DNA from: Lachnospiraceae bacterium
GTDB taxonomy: Bacteria > Bacillota > Clostridia > Lachnospirales > Lachnospiraceae
Assembly: GCA_022510705.1 (NCBI GenBank)
Contig: JAFLSX010000012.1
Coordinates: forward strand, 1-48,552
DNA: 48,552 nucleotides
Direction of reading: 5' to 3'
Shown here piece by piece: positions 7,352 through 16,744 of the stretch (positions are counted from its first letter, which is position 1; the number at the start of each line of letters is the position of its first letter). A program made the translations under genes and the position numbers. Below the pieces are notes generated by a model. It saw only the letters and a program-made list of their open reading frames with translations. It had not been told where the DNA came from and searched no databases.

Positions 7352-8100
7352 TCCGCCGCCTCGTGGGAGGTGATCATAATATCATCAAAAGTATTTTCCT
7401 GAACAATGCTGATTCTTCCTAACTTCATCATTTCCAGAATCACTAAAAAGGTAACGATTACTTCTACCTTACTATGCTGTTTTTCCAAAAGCCGCCTGAA
7501 ACTGAAAGTCTTATGTGCTTTAATATAATCCTCCACATAGACGGTCTTTTGATCCATATCTATTTCTTCTTTTTCAATGTTGCCGTAATTGCTGCGGATG
7601 GGGTCTATTCTGTCTTCCTGCCGTCTTACAATGGATTTGAAAATATCTTGCAGTTTCTGCAGGTTCAATTCCCCGATCAGTTCCTCGTAATTGATGGGCT
7701 GGCGGTAATCTTCCACTTCCTTGGGAAGCTTTTGCTCTCTGAAGAGATAACGTCCCGCATCCACCTGCTTATCCCGCAGTTCAAAAGACATGAATTTATA
7801 CATTTTGTATTCCAACAGTCTCTGTACCAGCTCCGCTCTCGGGTCTTCCTCTTCGCCCTCCTCATTTACTTCCTTGGGCAGAAGCATACGGCACTTAATA
7901 TCCAAAAGTGTAGCCGCCATTACCAAAAACTCGCTCATCACGTTCATATCTTCGGTCTGCATCTGCCTAATATAGTCCAGATACTGCTCCGTAATTTCCA
8001 CAATGGGAATATCATAAATATCGATTTTGTTTTTATCTATCAGGTGTAATAGCAGGTCCAGGGGCCCCTCAAACACCTCCAGTTTCACGGATATTGCCAT
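7348..8100 (-). CDS. scpA: segregation and condensation protein A
   Basis: A 250-residue ScpA, the kleisin that bridges the SMC dimer. The N terminus has the family signature FEGPLDLLLHLIDKNKIDIYDIPI at residues 9-32, followed by helical SMC-neck binding segments. The C-terminal winged helix (VIVTFLVILEMMKLGRISIVQ) would contact the SMC head. The start ATG overlaps the TAA stop of the upstream phosphoesterase gene (TAATG), and the stop overlaps the start of scpB, so the three genes form one tightly coupled unit. Confidence 0.96.
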   Translation of the reverse strand: MAISVKLEVFEGPLDLLLHLIDKNKIDIYDIPIVEITEQYLDYIRQMQTEDMNVMSEFLVMAATLLDIKCRMLLPKEVNEEGEEEDPRAELVQRLLEYKMYKFMSFELRDKQVDAGRYLFREQKLPKEVEDYRQPINYEELIGELNLQKLQDIFKSIVRRQEDRIDPIRSNYGNIEKEEIDMDQKTVYVEDYIKAHKTFSFRRLLEKQHSKVEVIVTFLVILEMMKLGRISIVQENTFDDIMITSHEAAE

Positions 8101-8972
8101 TATTTTGATTCCTCTCCTGTAGATTCCGGACTAAGGTCCACAAGAACCAACTCTGCCGGATTAAACAGCCGTACCTTTGGGGTATGCGTACCCAGCCCCC
8201 GGCCAATCACCATGGAAGTCTTCCCTTCTGTAAAAAGTCCCCCGTCATATTTAGGAAACAAATGCAGAGACGGGGAAACCAAACCTCCCAAAAAAGGAAC
8301 TCGGATCACGCCGCCGTGCGTATGCCCCGACAGCACCAGATCCGCACCCCACCCTGCATATTCCGAAAAAAACTCCGGATTGTGCGCCAGTAAAACGGTA
8401 TAGGTATCTTCCTTGGGGCGGCCCAACAACTTCTCCGGATAATGATCTGGCAGAGCTTCCGTAGAAAGGCGCTTATAATATGCATGGTCTATCTCCAGCC
8501 CGTAGATTGCCAAGCCTCTTTCTTCTAATGTTACATGGGTATTGCGCAGCGGCTTGATTCCAATTTGCACAAGTTCCTTTTCAAAGCGTTCTCCCATATC
8601 CTTATAACTTTTGTAGAGACTGATTTTCTGCTCGTGATTGCCATAGGCGTAATATATTGGATACCGCTCTTTTAACTGTTTTAAAAAATCCATGGTCTTA
8701 TCTATTTTTTCATTAGGAGCGGCAGTGATCACATCCCCTGCGATTAAGATCATATCCGGCCGGGCCTCTTCAATGGCAGCAAACAGCTGACAGTTTCCCG
8801 GGCCGTACTGATAATTGTGTAAATCGGAAATCATGATAAGCCGGGTGGGCTGCTTTAAAAGCCCGGAGGAAAATTGATATTTCACCGTCACAAAATGATG
8901 GGTATCATAGAGCATTACCCACAGGCAGAATACCACCAGTATGGCAAATATCGTGCACAGTACCGCTAACAT
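8100..8972 (-). CDS. membrane-anchored calcineurin-like metallophosphoesterase
   Basis: A 290-residue protein with one N-terminal transmembrane helix (residues ~2-20) followed by a two-metal phosphoesterase domain of the YkuE/YaeI type. Motifs in order are SDLHNYQYG near 49, AGDVIT near 78, YGNHEQK near 109, a LAHNPEF block near 193 and SGHTHGG near 213, so all expected metal ligands are present. The substrate is not apparent; homologues have been linked to lipid or cell-wall phosphate substrates. It is the first gene of the unit leading to scpA and scpB, with AAGGA seven bases before the ATG. Confidence 0.9.
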   Translation of the reverse strand: MLAVLCTIFAILVVFCLWVMLYDTHHFVTVKYQFSSGLLKQPTRLIMISDLHNYQYGPGNCQLFAAIEEARPDMILIAGDVITAAPNEKIDKTMDFLKQLKERYPIYYAYGNHEQKISLYKSYKDMGERFEKELVQIGIKPLRNTHVTLEERGLAIYGLEIDHAYYKRLSTEALPDHYPEKLLGRPKEDTYTVLLAHNPEFFSEYAGWGADLVLSGHTHGGVIRVPFLGGLVSPSLHLFPKYDGGLFTEGKTSMVIGRGLGTHTPKVRLFNPAELVLVDLSPESTGEESK

Positions 8973-9047
8973 TTCCTCTTCCTTCCCGGTAAAGTCAGGA
9001 GCTTAAGCTTCCTTCTCATCGCAAATTACGATTAAGTATATCACAAC

Positions 9048-10214
9048 TTACAGAAAAAATAAATGAAATATTTTCAACAAATAATCCCTATAAAATGCCT
9101 TTTCTACATTCTCCCCATAAAGTATGGGCACCTGTCCGATCACCTCTCCGTTTAATCGGTAAACGGCCGCTCCCGCCACCGTGCCTTTCTCCACAGGCGC
9201 CTTTACGGATTCCGGCAGTTTCAATTCCTTTTCAATTAACGTCAGATTATTACCGGCCACATCCAGATGTTTAAACGGCCCCTCATAGACAAGAGATATC
9301 TCATCTGACACACCGCCCTCTACCGGAACGCGGGGCAGAATATCCGTATTTTCATCCGTATAGATCTGGCTGACACTAAAACCATAATTTAATAAAGTTG
9401 CCGCATCCTGGAACCGCCCAGTCGGATCCGGCGCACCCATGACCACTGCAATCATATCTACACCATCTTTGCTTCCGGTAGCGGATATACAATATTTGGC
9501 CTTGTCAGTTGATCCCGTCTTTAAACCCGTAATCCAGTCATACTGTTTCAACAGTTTATTGGTGTTTGCAAGAGTAGTCAAAACCTCTCCCCGCGGCGTC
9601 ACGTGGGTAATATCCTCCATCCAGATTTGGGTATAGTGATAGATATCCGGATATCTGGTGATAAGCTCTCTGGACATAATTGCCACGTCCCTTGCCGTAG
9701 TATAGTGGTTATCGGAATCGGTCAGACCACAGCAGTCTTCAAAATGAGTATCCTGCATTCCGAGCTCCGCCGCTTTATCATTCATCATATCTACGAAAGC
9801 TCCTTCGGAACCGGCTATGTACTCCGCCACCGCTACGGCGGCATCATTTCCGGAGGCTACCGTAATACATTTGATCAGGGTATCCAAGGTCTGCACCTCA
9901 CCCTCCTCTAAGTATACCTGTGAACCTCCCATGGACATGGCATAAGCACTGACGGTCACTTCGTCCATCAAGGTAACTTTCCCCTCGGATATTTGCTCAA
10001 AAACAATGAGCAGTGTCATGATTTTAGTAATACTGGCCGGGCTTCTTCTCTCCGTAGCATTGAGTTCATAAATCACCTGTCCTGTAGAAGCCTCGACTAA
10101 AATAGCCGAAGGTGCCGAAACACTGACTTCCGCAGACACATGCAGGCTGCTGCCGGCCACTACTAAGATCACAAGCGTAAAAGCAATCCATTTTCTCCAA
10201 ATTTTACAAAACAA
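9048..10214 (-). CDS. D-alanyl-D-alanine carboxypeptidase, second paralogue
   Basis: A ~388-residue PBP5/DacF-type carboxypeptidase with a hydrophobic signal segment cut after about VSAE. The active-site motifs are S-I-T-K near residue 61, S-G-N near 120 and K-T-G (LKTGST) near 232. A C-terminal beta domain ends in an amphipathic membrane-binding tail (RDYLLKIFHLFFL). It is a clear paralogue of the gene at 5401-6702 but differs throughout. Start choice is uncertain: a GTG at 10223 touches the GGGA sequence, while the TTG at 10214 has AGGGAAG at normal distance, so I prefer 10214. Both candidates lie in the 3' arm of a terminator-like hairpin, as in the other paralogue. One of the two genes could be sporulation-linked (DacF-like), but I cannot tell which. 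Confidence 0.9.
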   Translation of the reverse strand: MFCKIWRKWIAFTLVILVVAGSSLHVSAEVSVSAPSAILVEASTGQVIYELNATERRSPASITKIMTLLIVFEQISEGKVTLMDEVTVSAYAMSMGGSQVYLEEGEVQTLDTLIKCITVASGNDAAVAVAEYIAGSEGAFVDMMNDKAAELGMQDTHFEDCCGLTDSDNHYTTARDVAIMSRELITRYPDIYHYTQIWMEDITHVTPRGEVLTTLANTNKLLKQYDWITGLKTGSTDKAKYCISATGSKDGVDMIAVVMGAPDPTGRFQDAATLLNYGFSVSQIYTDENTDILPRVPVEGGVSDEISLVYEGPFKHLDVAGNNLTLIEKELKLPESVKAPVEKGTVAGAAVYRLNGEVIGQVPILYGENVEKAFYRDYLLKIFHLFFL

Positions 10215-10267
10215 AAGCCACACTTCCCTAATCTTTCTTTACATAAAAGATATGGGAATGCGGCTTT
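10214..10267 (-). terminator. long terminator-like hairpin overlapping the second carboxypeptidase start
   Basis: On the minus strand AAAGCCGCATTCCC (from 10267) pairs with GGGAAGTGTGGCTTT (to 10214) with small mismatches, extended inward by a 6-bp helix pairing 10231-10236 with 10246-10251. A T-rich run (TTTTGTTTTG) follows. It lies after the stop of the CmpB-type gene (10287) and would end that transcript, but its 3' arm carries both candidate starts of the carboxypeptidase gene. Confidence 0.7.
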
Positions 10268-10286
10268 ATATATGACCCTATTTCTT

Positions 10287-10883
10287 TTAATTCCATCTGG
10301 CCTTAAAGTTTCTATAATGCTCTACAATGGCCTCTTTCTGTTTGCTCATATCTACCTTAAATGCCTTGAGAAGCTGAATAATGTAATCAATCAACACAAT
10401 CGTTAAAATAATGGAAATAATAAGTATACCGGTTCTCACCTGGAATAAATCTATGAACCAGTCGATTCTCGCATGAAGAAAATATACGATACCGACGGCA
10501 TAAAAGCCCCAGGCTATGGTACTTTCCAAACAGATAATCCCCTTATAATTAAAAGGCTTCTCATTATAGTCCCACCACAGCTCTCCAAACAGATGGATCA
10601 TCATCTTTCCTACCAAAAACTCAAAAACCGTTGCGGTAAAGCAACCTACCAGATATACGACCCACCAATGCTTCTTAAGCGGTGTAAATAAAATATATGC
10701 GCCCATTGCACCGACACCGTATATGGGACAGAACGGGCTTTTTGCAAAGCCGCGGTTCGTCAGCTTGCGGTTACAGAAAGACATATATATGGACTCTATC
10801 AGCCATCCTAACATACTGTAGATACAAAAAGCGGCAATCAAATGATAAATATCCGTTCCCAGCAATTGTACAGACCAAAACAT
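10287..10883 (-). CDS. CmpB-type (putative ABC transporter type IV) membrane protein
   Basis: A 198-residue membrane protein of the family annotated as putative ABC-transporter type IV (PF06541, ABC_trans_CmpB). It has about five hydrophobic helices and the family's conserved stretches: SMLGWLIESIY near residue 20, NRGF...PFCPIYGVGA near 42, a TATVFEFLVG segment and LWWDYN near 105, and a final charged tail. No ATPase gene lies beside it, so transport is a family label, not evidence. I chose the ATG at 10883, which has GAGGAG seven bases upstream, over an in-frame TTG at 10910. It follows rpsU across a terminator and so may be expressed by readthrough. Confidence 0.82.
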   Translation of the reverse strand: MFWSVQLLGTDIYHLIAAFCIYSMLGWLIESIYMSFCNRKLTNRGFAKSPFCPIYGVGAMGAYILFTPLKKHWWVVYLVGCFTATVFEFLVGKMMIHLFGELWWDYNEKPFNYKGIICLESTIAWGFYAVGIVYFLHARIDWFIDLFQVRTGILIISIILTIVLIDYIIQLLKAFKVDMSKQKEAIVEHYRNFKARWN

Positions 10884-10931
10884 ATTCTCACTCCTCATTT
10901 GACATCTCAAACCAAGACAAGCTCAAAACAG

Positions 10932-10960
10932 AAGTCCCAAATCAAGCAGACTTGGGACTT
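10932..10960 (-). terminator. intrinsic terminator after rpsU
   Basis: AAGTCCCAA (10932-10940) pairs with TTGGGACTT (10952-10960), a 9-bp stem with an 11-base loop, immediately after the rpsU stop. A modest T-rich run (CTGTTTTG) follows on the minus strand. Confidence 0.75.
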
Positions 10961-10965
10961 GCAGA

Positions 10966-11142
10966 TTAGTTGTATTTGCGTTTTCTAGCCGCTTCGGATT
11001 TCTTTTTACGACGTACGCTGGGTTTCTCGTAGTGCTCTCTCTTACGGATTTCCTGCTGGATACCCGCTTTCGCGCAACTTCTCTTGAAACGACGTAAAGC
11101 ACTGTCTAAAGTTTCGTTTTCTTTTACGATTACGTTTGACAC
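10966..11142 (-). CDS. rpsU: 30S ribosomal protein S21
   Basis: A 58-residue S21, a small basic subunit of the 30S ribosome involved in initiation. The whole protein matches the family: [22 protein letters not shown] at the start, then a Lys/Arg-rich helix ending [14 protein letters not shown]. The start is taken as the GTG at 11142, giving the conserved MSNVIV start; GGGAGG lies about 12 bases upstream. A longer reading frame back to 11178 would add non-conserved residues. It has its own strong promoter (11242-11269) and a terminator. Confidence 0.95.
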   Translation of the reverse strand: MSNVIVKENETLDSALRRFKRSCAKAGIQQEIRKREHYEKPSVRRKKKSEAARKRKYN

Positions 11143-11241
11143 GACTACACCTGACCTCCCTTCAGTCCCTTCAAGCAACTCGACTGATATGGGTTAATTA
11201 TGTACGAGGGCAAAGTATCTCCACCCACATGCACAGTTTAC

Positions 11242-11269
11242 ATTATATCATAAAAACAACTGTCGTCAA
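11242..11269 (-). promoter_or_regulatory. sigma-A promoter of rpsU
   Basis: On the minus strand TTGACG (11269-11264), a 16-base spacer and a perfect TATAAT (11247-11242). The predicted start lies near 11235, giving a leader of about 95 bases with a small CAGTC/GACTG hairpin before the GTG. Confidence 0.85.
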
Positions 11270-11294
11270 CTATTTTTTTACCGAAATGTGGAAT

Positions 11295-11323
11295 TTGCAT
11301 CCTGCAATGGTTTTTGCTATACT
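11295..11323 (+). promoter_or_regulatory. sigma-A promoter of the YcxB-like gene
   Basis: TTGCAT (11295-11300), a 17-base spacer, TATACT (11318-11323). It lies about 50 bases upstream of the ATG at 11375 and diverges from the rpsU promoter. Confidence 0.75.
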
Positions 11324-11374
11324 GAATGCAAATACGGCGAACCACCGTTCGGACATAGGAAAGGAATCTTTAAT

Positions 11375-11863
11375 ATGGTAAATCAATATCGAGTCACTCG
11401 AAAAATTTTCCGCTCCTGGGCCTGGGAAAATAATATAAAAGGTTTCAGGCTGGTAATGATGTGTGTATGGTGTCTGCTTGCGCTGATGATTCTAATGGCA
11501 TATTTTTTATTGCGGTATATTTCCATAATCTATACCCTGTTTTTCCTTTTCTGTTTATACCGCGCCTTTTTAAGAAATCTGGTCGTTGCGAGAGTACAGT
11601 ACCGCAGACTGGCAACCACCTACGGTGAGGAAAACTGGGTGCGTACCATTACATTTAACGAGGATGGCATCGAACTTTCCGAAGGAAAGATGACTGCCGG
11701 ATATGCCTATTCCGATATTGTGGAAATACGGGAAAAGCAAAATAAAATCTGGCTGATAGCCGGTAATAAAACTGTCATCAGACTCTACCGTGACACATTT
11801 ATAAATACCGACTGGGAAACATGTAAAGATCTGTTGCAAAAAAGGGCGTTCCAAAAGTCTTAA
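11375..11863 (+). CDS. YcxB-like membrane protein
   Basis: A 162-residue protein with two transmembrane helices (residues ~26-45 and ~48-65) followed by a soluble C-terminal domain of the YcxB-like type (PF14317). The domain shows the typical run of beta strands (ITFNEDGIELSEG, YAYSDIVEIREKQNKIWLIAGNKTVIRLYRD) and ends in a short helix. Function of the family is not established. The ATG at 11375 has AAAGGAA upstream; an earlier in-frame ATG at 11288 lies upstream of the predicted -10 and is rejected. It is one of only three plus-strand genes, with its own promoter and a shared terminator, so it is a single-gene unit. Confidence 0.78.
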   Translation: MVNQYRVTRKIFRSWAWENNIKGFRLVMMCVWCLLALMILMAYFLLRYISIIYTLFFLFCLYRAFLRNLVVARVQYRRLATTYGEENWVRTITFNEDGIELSEGKMTAGYAYSDIVEIREKQNKIWLIAGNKTVIRLYRDTFINTDWETCKDLLQKRAFQKS

Positions 11864-11891
11864 TGACTTGAGGAAACGCCCTCTTTTTATG
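11843..11891. terminator. bidirectional terminator between the YcxB-like gene and alaS
   Basis: AGGGCGTT..., an inner AAGTC/GACTT helix and AACGCCCT form a long stem. T-runs follow on both strands (CTTTTTAT on plus, CCCTTTTTTG on minus). The plus-strand stop codon (11861-11863) lies in the loop. Confidence 0.85.
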
Positions 11892-11903
11892 CTCTAAATT
11901 ATT

Positions 11904-14555
11904 TTACAGCATCCCTGCCAGAACTTTCTCTGCTTCTGCTACTGCAGCGGGAATGCCTGCGGGATCCTTGCCGCCTGCCTGTGCCATGTTAGGTCTGCCG
12001 CCGCCACCGCCGCCGACTAAAGCCGCAATGCCTTTGATCAGATTACCCGCATGAGCGCCCTTTGCCACTGCGCCATCGGTTGCCATAGCTACCATGCTGA
12101 CCTTGCCGTCTTTTTCGGAAAGCAGCACAACAACGCCGTCTCCCAACTTCTCCTTTAAGGAATCGCCCAGATCACGCAGACCGTTCATATCTACATTCTC
12201 AACGTTTGCTGCCAGAAGTTTTAAGCCTTTTACTTCCTTGACCTGATCCATTACATCCCCCAAAGCTTCCTTGGCTGCTTTGGACTTTAAAGATTCATTC
12301 TCACTCTGCAGGCTCTTAATCTCTGCGGTCAGATGCTCACATTTTTCAACTAAGGAAGCCGGTGTTGCTTTTATCACCTTTGCTGCCACTTCCAGTGTTT
12401 CTTCCAACTGCTTATAATAAGCCAGTACGCCGTTACCGGTCAGGGCCTCGATTCTGCGGACACCTGCAGCTACGCCGCTTTCGGATATGATCTTAAATAT
12501 GGAGATCACACCGGTATTGGAAACATGGGTACCGCCACACAGCTCCGTGGAAAAGTCTCCCATAGAGACAACACGTACCTTTTCACCGTATTTCTCACCA
12601 AAAAGAGCCATAGCACCTGTTTTCTTGGCATCCTCTATACTCATGACCTCGGTTTTAACCGGCAGGGCATTTGCAATCTGCTCATTGACAATCCGCTCAA
12701 CCTTTTCAATTTCTTCTTTTGTCATAGCGGTAAAGTGGCTGAAGTCAAATCTCAGTCTTTCTCCGTCCACATAAGAACCTGCCTGTTCTACATGAGTTCC
12801 CAGCACCTCGCGAAGGGCCTTCTGCAGCAGGTGGGTCGCACTGTGGTTCTTACAGGTATCGCTTCTGTTACCTGCATTTACGGAAAGTGTAACCTTATCT
12901 CCAACCTTGAACATACCCTTCGTTACCCGGCCGATATGCCCGGTCTTGTTACCTACCAGTTTTACGGTATCTTCCACAGTGAATTCTCCGTCCGCCGTGG
13001 TTATGACACCCGTGTCGGCATTCTGGCCACCCATGGTGGCATAAAAAGGAGTCTCCTCCACAATAATGGTTCCCACTTCACCGTCCGTCAGTGCCTCTGC
13101 CAGCTCGCTTTCCGTAGTCAGTGCGCTGATAACGGACTCATGTACCAGTCTGTCATAGCCTACAAAGGTCGTGGTAATATCGGTAGAAATGGATTCATAT
13201 ACGGTCACGTCCGCACCCATGTAATTGGTAACCTTGCGAGCTTTGCGAGCCTTTTCTTTCTGCTCCTGCATGCAGGCAGTAAATCCCTCATTATCAAGCG
13301 AAAGTCCTTTTTCCTGCAAAATCTCTTCCGTCAGGTCAATGGGGAAGCCGTAGGTGTCATAGAGCTTGAATGCATCCTGACCGGAGAGCACTTTAGAGCC
13401 CTCTTTTTCCATCTGCTCCTCCATCTCGGCTAAAATAGCCAGCCCCTGATCGATGGTCTTGTCAAATTTATCCTCTTCCTGAGTCAGTACATTTAAAATA
13501 AAGGCCTTCTTTTCCTCTAACTCCGGATAGCCGTCCTTGCATTCACCTATCACGGTCTCACTTAAGTTCGCCATAAACTTGTCTTTAATACCAAGGAGCC
13601 TGCCATGTCTTGCGGCACGGCGGATCAGCCTGCGCAGCACATAGCCACGTCCCTCATTGCTGGGCATGATACCGTCGCTTATCATAAAGGTGGTGGAACG
13701 GATATGGTCCGTGATCAGACGGACGGATACATCCACAGCCTCCTCCTTCTGATATTCCACACCTGCAATAGCACAGATTCTGTCACGGATGGCTTTCATG
13801 GTGTCTACATCAAATACGGAATCCACATCCTGTACCACTACTGCCAGTCTTTCCAGACCCATACCGGTATCAATATTCTTCTGTGCCAGTTCGGTATAAT
13901 TTCCGTGACCGTCGTTATCGAACTGAGTAAAGACATTGTTCCATACTTCCATAAAACGATCACAGTCGCAGCCCACCTTGCAATCGGGCTTACCGCAGCC
14001 GTACTTGATTCCTCTGTCATAATAAATTTCGGAACAGGGACCGCAGGGGCCTGCGCCATGCTCCCAGAAATTATCACATTTACCGTTCTCATCCCTGTAG
14101 AACCGGGTAATCTTTTCTCCGGGTACGCCGATTTCCTTGGTCCAGATATCGTAAGCCTCATCATCTTCACTGTAAATGGAAGGATAGAGTCTTTCCGGAT
14201 CCATACCGATTACTTCGGTCAGAAATTCCCAGCTCCAGGCAATGGCCTCATGCTTAAAATAATCTCCGAAAGAGAAGTTTCCCAGCATTTCAAAGAAAGT
14301 AAGATGTCTCGCAGTCTTACCCACATTCTCAATATCGCCTGTACGAACACATTTCTGGCAGGTTGTCACTCTCTTTCTGGGCGGAATTTCCTGCCCTGTA
14401 AAATATGGCTTTAAAGGTGCCATACCGGAGTTGATGATCAACAGACTGTTGTCATTGTGGGGCACCAAGGAAAAACTTTTCATCTTTAAATGATCCTTGC
14501 TTTCAAAAAAATCAAGGTACATTCTTCTCAGTTCATTTACGCCGTAAGGTTTCAT
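11904..14555 (-). CDS. alaS: alanyl-tRNA synthetase
   Basis: An 883-residue cytoplasmic enzyme that charges tRNA-Ala and edits mischarged Ser/Gly. Class II core signatures are visible: MKSFSLVPHNDNSLLIINSGMAPLKPYF near residue 30 and RTGDIENVGKTARHLTFFEMLGNFSFGDYF near 70. The editing domain has the zinc-ligand motifs HSATHLL near 570 and CGGTH near 670. The C-terminal DHHA1 domain ends with the glycine run GGGGGGRPNMAQAGG near 855. Full length for the family. The start is the ATG at 14555 (GGAGG eight bases upstream); an in-frame TTG at 14570 would place GGAGG inside the gene. It lies 32 bases after glyS, and no T-box leader is visible before either gene. Confidence 0.98.
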   Translation of the reverse strand: MKPYGVNELRRMYLDFFESKDHLKMKSFSLVPHNDNSLLIINSGMAPLKPYFTGQEIPPRKRVTTCQKCVRTGDIENVGKTARHLTFFEMLGNFSFGDYFKHEAIAWSWEFLTEVIGMDPERLYPSIYSEDDEAYDIWTKEIGVPGEKITRFYRDENGKCDNFWEHGAGPCGPCSEIYYDRGIKYGCGKPDCKVGCDCDRFMEVWNNVFTQFDNDGHGNYTELAQKNIDTGMGLERLAVVVQDVDSVFDVDTMKAIRDRICAIAGVEYQKEEAVDVSVRLITDHIRSTTFMISDGIMPSNEGRGYVLRRLIRRAARHGRLLGIKDKFMANLSETVIGECKDGYPELEEKKAFILNVLTQEEDKFDKTIDQGLAILAEMEEQMEKEGSKVLSGQDAFKLYDTYGFPIDLTEEILQEKGLSLDNEGFTACMQEQKEKARKARKVTNYMGADVTVYESISTDITTTFVGYDRLVHESVISALTTESELAEALTDGEVGTIIVEETPFYATMGGQNADTGVITTADGEFTVEDTVKLVGNKTGHIGRVTKGMFKVGDKVTLSVNAGNRSDTCKNHSATHLLQKALREVLGTHVEQAGSYVDGERLRFDFSHFTAMTKEEIEKVERIVNEQIANALPVKTEVMSIEDAKKTGAMALFGEKYGEKVRVVSMGDFSTELCGGTHVSNTGVISIFKIISESGVAAGVRRIEALTGNGVLAYYKQLEETLEVAAKVIKATPASLVEKCEHLTAEIKSLQSENESLKSKAAKEALGDVMDQVKEVKGLKLLAANVENVDMNGLRDLGDSLKEKLGDGVVVLLSEKDGKVSMVAMATDGAVAKGAHAGNLIKGIAALVGGGGGGRPNMAQAGGKDPAGIPAAVAEAEKVLAGML

Positions 14556-14587
14556 GGCTTTATCCTCCAAAATACAATAACCTTTTA

Positions 14588-15976
14588 TTAAAACTCAAAT
14601 TTATCCGCAAAGTAAGCCTCTAAATCGGCAATAGCCACTCTCTCCTGCTCCATAGAATCACGAAAACGAACTGTTACGCAACCGTCTGTTTCGGAATCAA
14701 AATCATAGGTGATGCAGAAAGGCGTACCGATTTCATCCTGACGACGATATCTCTTACCGATAGCTCCCCTGTCATCAAACTCGCAGTTATACTTCTTGGA
14801 AAGCTTCGCAAAAATCTCCTCCGCGCCCTCATTCAGTTTCTTGGAAAGTGGCAAAACGCCAATCTTCACCGGTGCCAGTGCGGGATGGAAATGCAGTACG
14901 GTACGCATATCTCCGCCTTCCAGTTCCTCCTCGTCATATGCGGCGCACAAGAAAGCAAGCACAACACGGTCTGCACCTAAGGAGGGTTCAATTACGTAAG
15001 GTATGTATTTTTCATTCTTTGTATCATCAAAATAGGTCATGTCCTGACCGGAAGTATTCTGATGCTGGGTCAGATCATAATCGGTTCTGTCAGCAATACC
15101 CCACAGTTCGCCCCAGCCGAAGGGGAACAAGAACTCTATATCCGTGGTGGCCTTACTGTAGAAAGAGAGTTCCTCTTTCTCATGGTCCCTGACACGCATC
15201 TCTTCTTCTTTCATGCCAAGGGATTTCAGCCAATTAATGCAGAAGCTTCTCCAATAATCAAACCACTCCAGATCGGTGTCCGGCTCACAGAAGAATTCCA
15301 GTTCCATCTGCTCGAATTCTCTGGTACGGAAAGTAAAGTTACCCGGTGTGATCTCGTTACGGAAGGACTTTCCGATCTGGCCGATACCGAAAGGAATCTT
15401 TTTACGGGAAGTTCTCTGCACATTCTTGAAATTGACAAAGATACCCTGCGCTGTCTCTGGTCTTAAATATACGGTATTCTTAGCGTCCTCCGTCACACCC
15501 TGAAAGGTCTTGAACATTAGGTTGAACTGTCTGATATCGGTAAAATTATGCTTGCCACAGGTAGGACAGGGAATCTGATGCTCCTCTACAAAGGCCTTCA
15601 TCTTCTCCTGACTCCAAGCATCCACGCTCTCTTCTAACTTAATAGCCTTTTCTGCACAAAAATCCTCTATCAACTTATCTGCACGGAAACGCTCATGGCA
15701 TTCCTTACAGTCCATCAGAGGATCGGAAAAGCCACCTAAATGCCCGCTGGCTACCCAAGTCTGGGGATTCATTAATATGGCACAGTCCACACCTACATTA
15801 TAGGAATTTTCCATAATAAACTTCTGCCACCAGGCCTTTTTTACATTATTCTTCAGTTCCACACCCAGATTACCGTAATCCCAGGTGTTTGCCAGTCCGC
15901 CGTAAATCTCCGAACCGGGATATACAAAGCCCCTCGCTTTTGCCAGTGCTACAATTTTCTCCATAGTCTTTTCCAT
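14588..15976 (-). CDS. glyS: glycyl-tRNA synthetase (single-chain dimeric type)
   Basis: A 462-residue class II synthetase of the alpha2 type (a single polypeptide, not the GlyQ/GlyS pair). Signatures are [23 protein letters not shown] at the start, a C-x2-C zinc-like pair in [13 protein letters not shown] near 136, motif 2 in [25 protein letters not shown] near 205, and motif 3 in [15 protein letters not shown] near 335. The C-terminal anticodon-binding domain is complete. AGGAG stands eight bases before the ATG. It sits in a unit with an upstream lipoprotein gene and downstream alaS. Confidence 0.98.
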   Translation of the reverse strand: MEKTMEKIVALAKARGFVYPGSEIYGGLANTWDYGNLGVELKNNVKKAWWQKFIMENSYNVGVDCAILMNPQTWVASGHLGGFSDPLMDCKECHERFRADKLIEDFCAEKAIKLEESVDAWSQEKMKAFVEEHQIPCPTCGKHNFTDIRQFNLMFKTFQGVTEDAKNTVYLRPETAQGIFVNFKNVQRTSRKKIPFGIGQIGKSFRNEITPGNFTFRTREFEQMELEFFCEPDTDLEWFDYWRSFCINWLKSLGMKEEEMRVRDHEKEELSFYSKATTDIEFLFPFGWGELWGIADRTDYDLTQHQNTSGQDMTYFDDTKNEKYIPYVIEPSLGADRVVLAFLCAAYDEEELEGGDMRTVLHFHPALAPVKIGVLPLSKKLNEGAEEIFAKLSKKYNCEFDDRGAIGKRYRRQDEIGTPFCITYDFDSETDGCVTVRFRDSMEQERVAIADLEAYFADKFEF

Positions 15977-15990
15977 AATACTTTCTCCTT

Positions 15991-16638
15991 CTATTTTGTA
16001 ATGACATAGGTGAGTTCACCCTGCCACATAATATTGCCTTCTTCTTCGGGTCCCGGCAATTCCACTACTTTACTGCCCGCCAGCACGGTTCCCGTACTCA
16101 TATACAATACCTTGCCCGGTAAGAAAACCTTGGACACCTGCGCACTCTGCCTGATTATGAGAATCTTCGCGTCCTTGATCGCCAGTATCTCGGTCTCTCC
16201 TATATTCGCAGCATTCCCGTCAGTATCCACAAATTCTGCATTCAAACTATATCCTGCGGCCTGTGCTTCACTGGGCGTACCGTAAAACAACTCCTCATCG
16301 TTAAACTCTGCGTAATCTGCGCAGGATGCATACTGCAGTCTTACCAGTACGCCTCCTTCTATCTCTTCGGAGAGCTCCACAGTCTGCAGACTCATTGCCG
16401 CGGGGTGGGAAGCATTGTAGCTGTTAATCTCTTCCTGCATCATAGCTTTCAGAGTATCAATCGAATAAAAATCTTTTCCAAAATCCTCTACTATATTACT
16501 TGTGACGATTCCGTTCTTTTCTATCATCAGGCTCGTCACCTCTGCGGTTTCCATTGTTTCACCGCAGCCTGCAAGACAGAAAACTCCTGCAGTATAAATC
16601 AGAAGAGCTCCTATGAGAGCATATCTTGTTTTCTGCAT
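15991..16638 (-). CDS. putative lipoprotein of unknown function
   Basis: A 215-residue secreted lipoprotein: basic N terminus (MQKTRYA), hydrophobic stretch and a LAGC lipobox with the cysteine near residue 25. The mature part is acidic, mostly beta-strand-like, and has no motif I recognise. The start at 16638 follows AAAGG at a suitable distance; an upstream ATG at 16662 would extend the signal peptide unnaturally. It is the first gene of the unit driven by the promoter at 16716-16744 and ends 15 bases before glyS, an unusual partner for aminoacyl-tRNA synthetases. Confidence 0.72.
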   Translation of the reverse strand: MQKTRYALIGALLIYTAGVFCLAGCGETMETAEVTSLMIEKNGIVTSNIVEDFGKDFYSIDTLKAMMQEEINSYNASHPAAMSLQTVELSEEIEGGVLVRLQYASCADYAEFNDEELFYGTPSEAQAAGYSLNAEFVDTDGNAANIGETEILAIKDAKILIIRQSAQVSKVFLPGKVLYMSTGTVLAGSKVVELPGPEEEGNIMWQGELTYVITK

Positions 16639-16715
16639 ACAATCCCTTTCCATACCCGGCACATCTACTGCGCCATGACATTGTCATCATATACTGCTTA
16701 CAAACATTAAACTAT

Positions 16716-16744
16716 ATTATAACGAACTTACTATGTTTTTTCAA
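16716..16744 (-). promoter_or_regulatory. sigma-A promoter for the lipoprotein-glyS-alaS unit
   Basis: On the minus strand TTGAAA (16744-16739), a 17-base spacer and a perfect TATAAT (16721-16716). The -35 overlaps the recO stop codon. It makes the downstream genes at least partly independent of era-recO transcription. Confidence 0.8.

Noticed and set aside
6758..8100. Possible frameshift between scpA and scpB
   Set aside because: The four-base ATGA overlap is the normal coupled arrangement; both proteins are full length.
12525..13433. 302-codon open frame on the plus strand inside alaS
   Set aside because: It lies fully antisense to a complete alanyl-tRNA synthetase gene and its translation has no recognisable motif and unusual Cys/His content; a by-product of codon bias.
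13605..14414. 269-codon open frame on the plus strand inside alaS
   Set aside because: Same reason: antisense to conserved class II core motifs of alaS and no ribosome binding site.
14556..14587. T-box leader expected before glyS or alaS
   Set aside because: Gaps before alaS and glyS are 32 and 14 bases, too short for a T-box, and no specifier or T-box sequence is seen upstream of the operon promoter.
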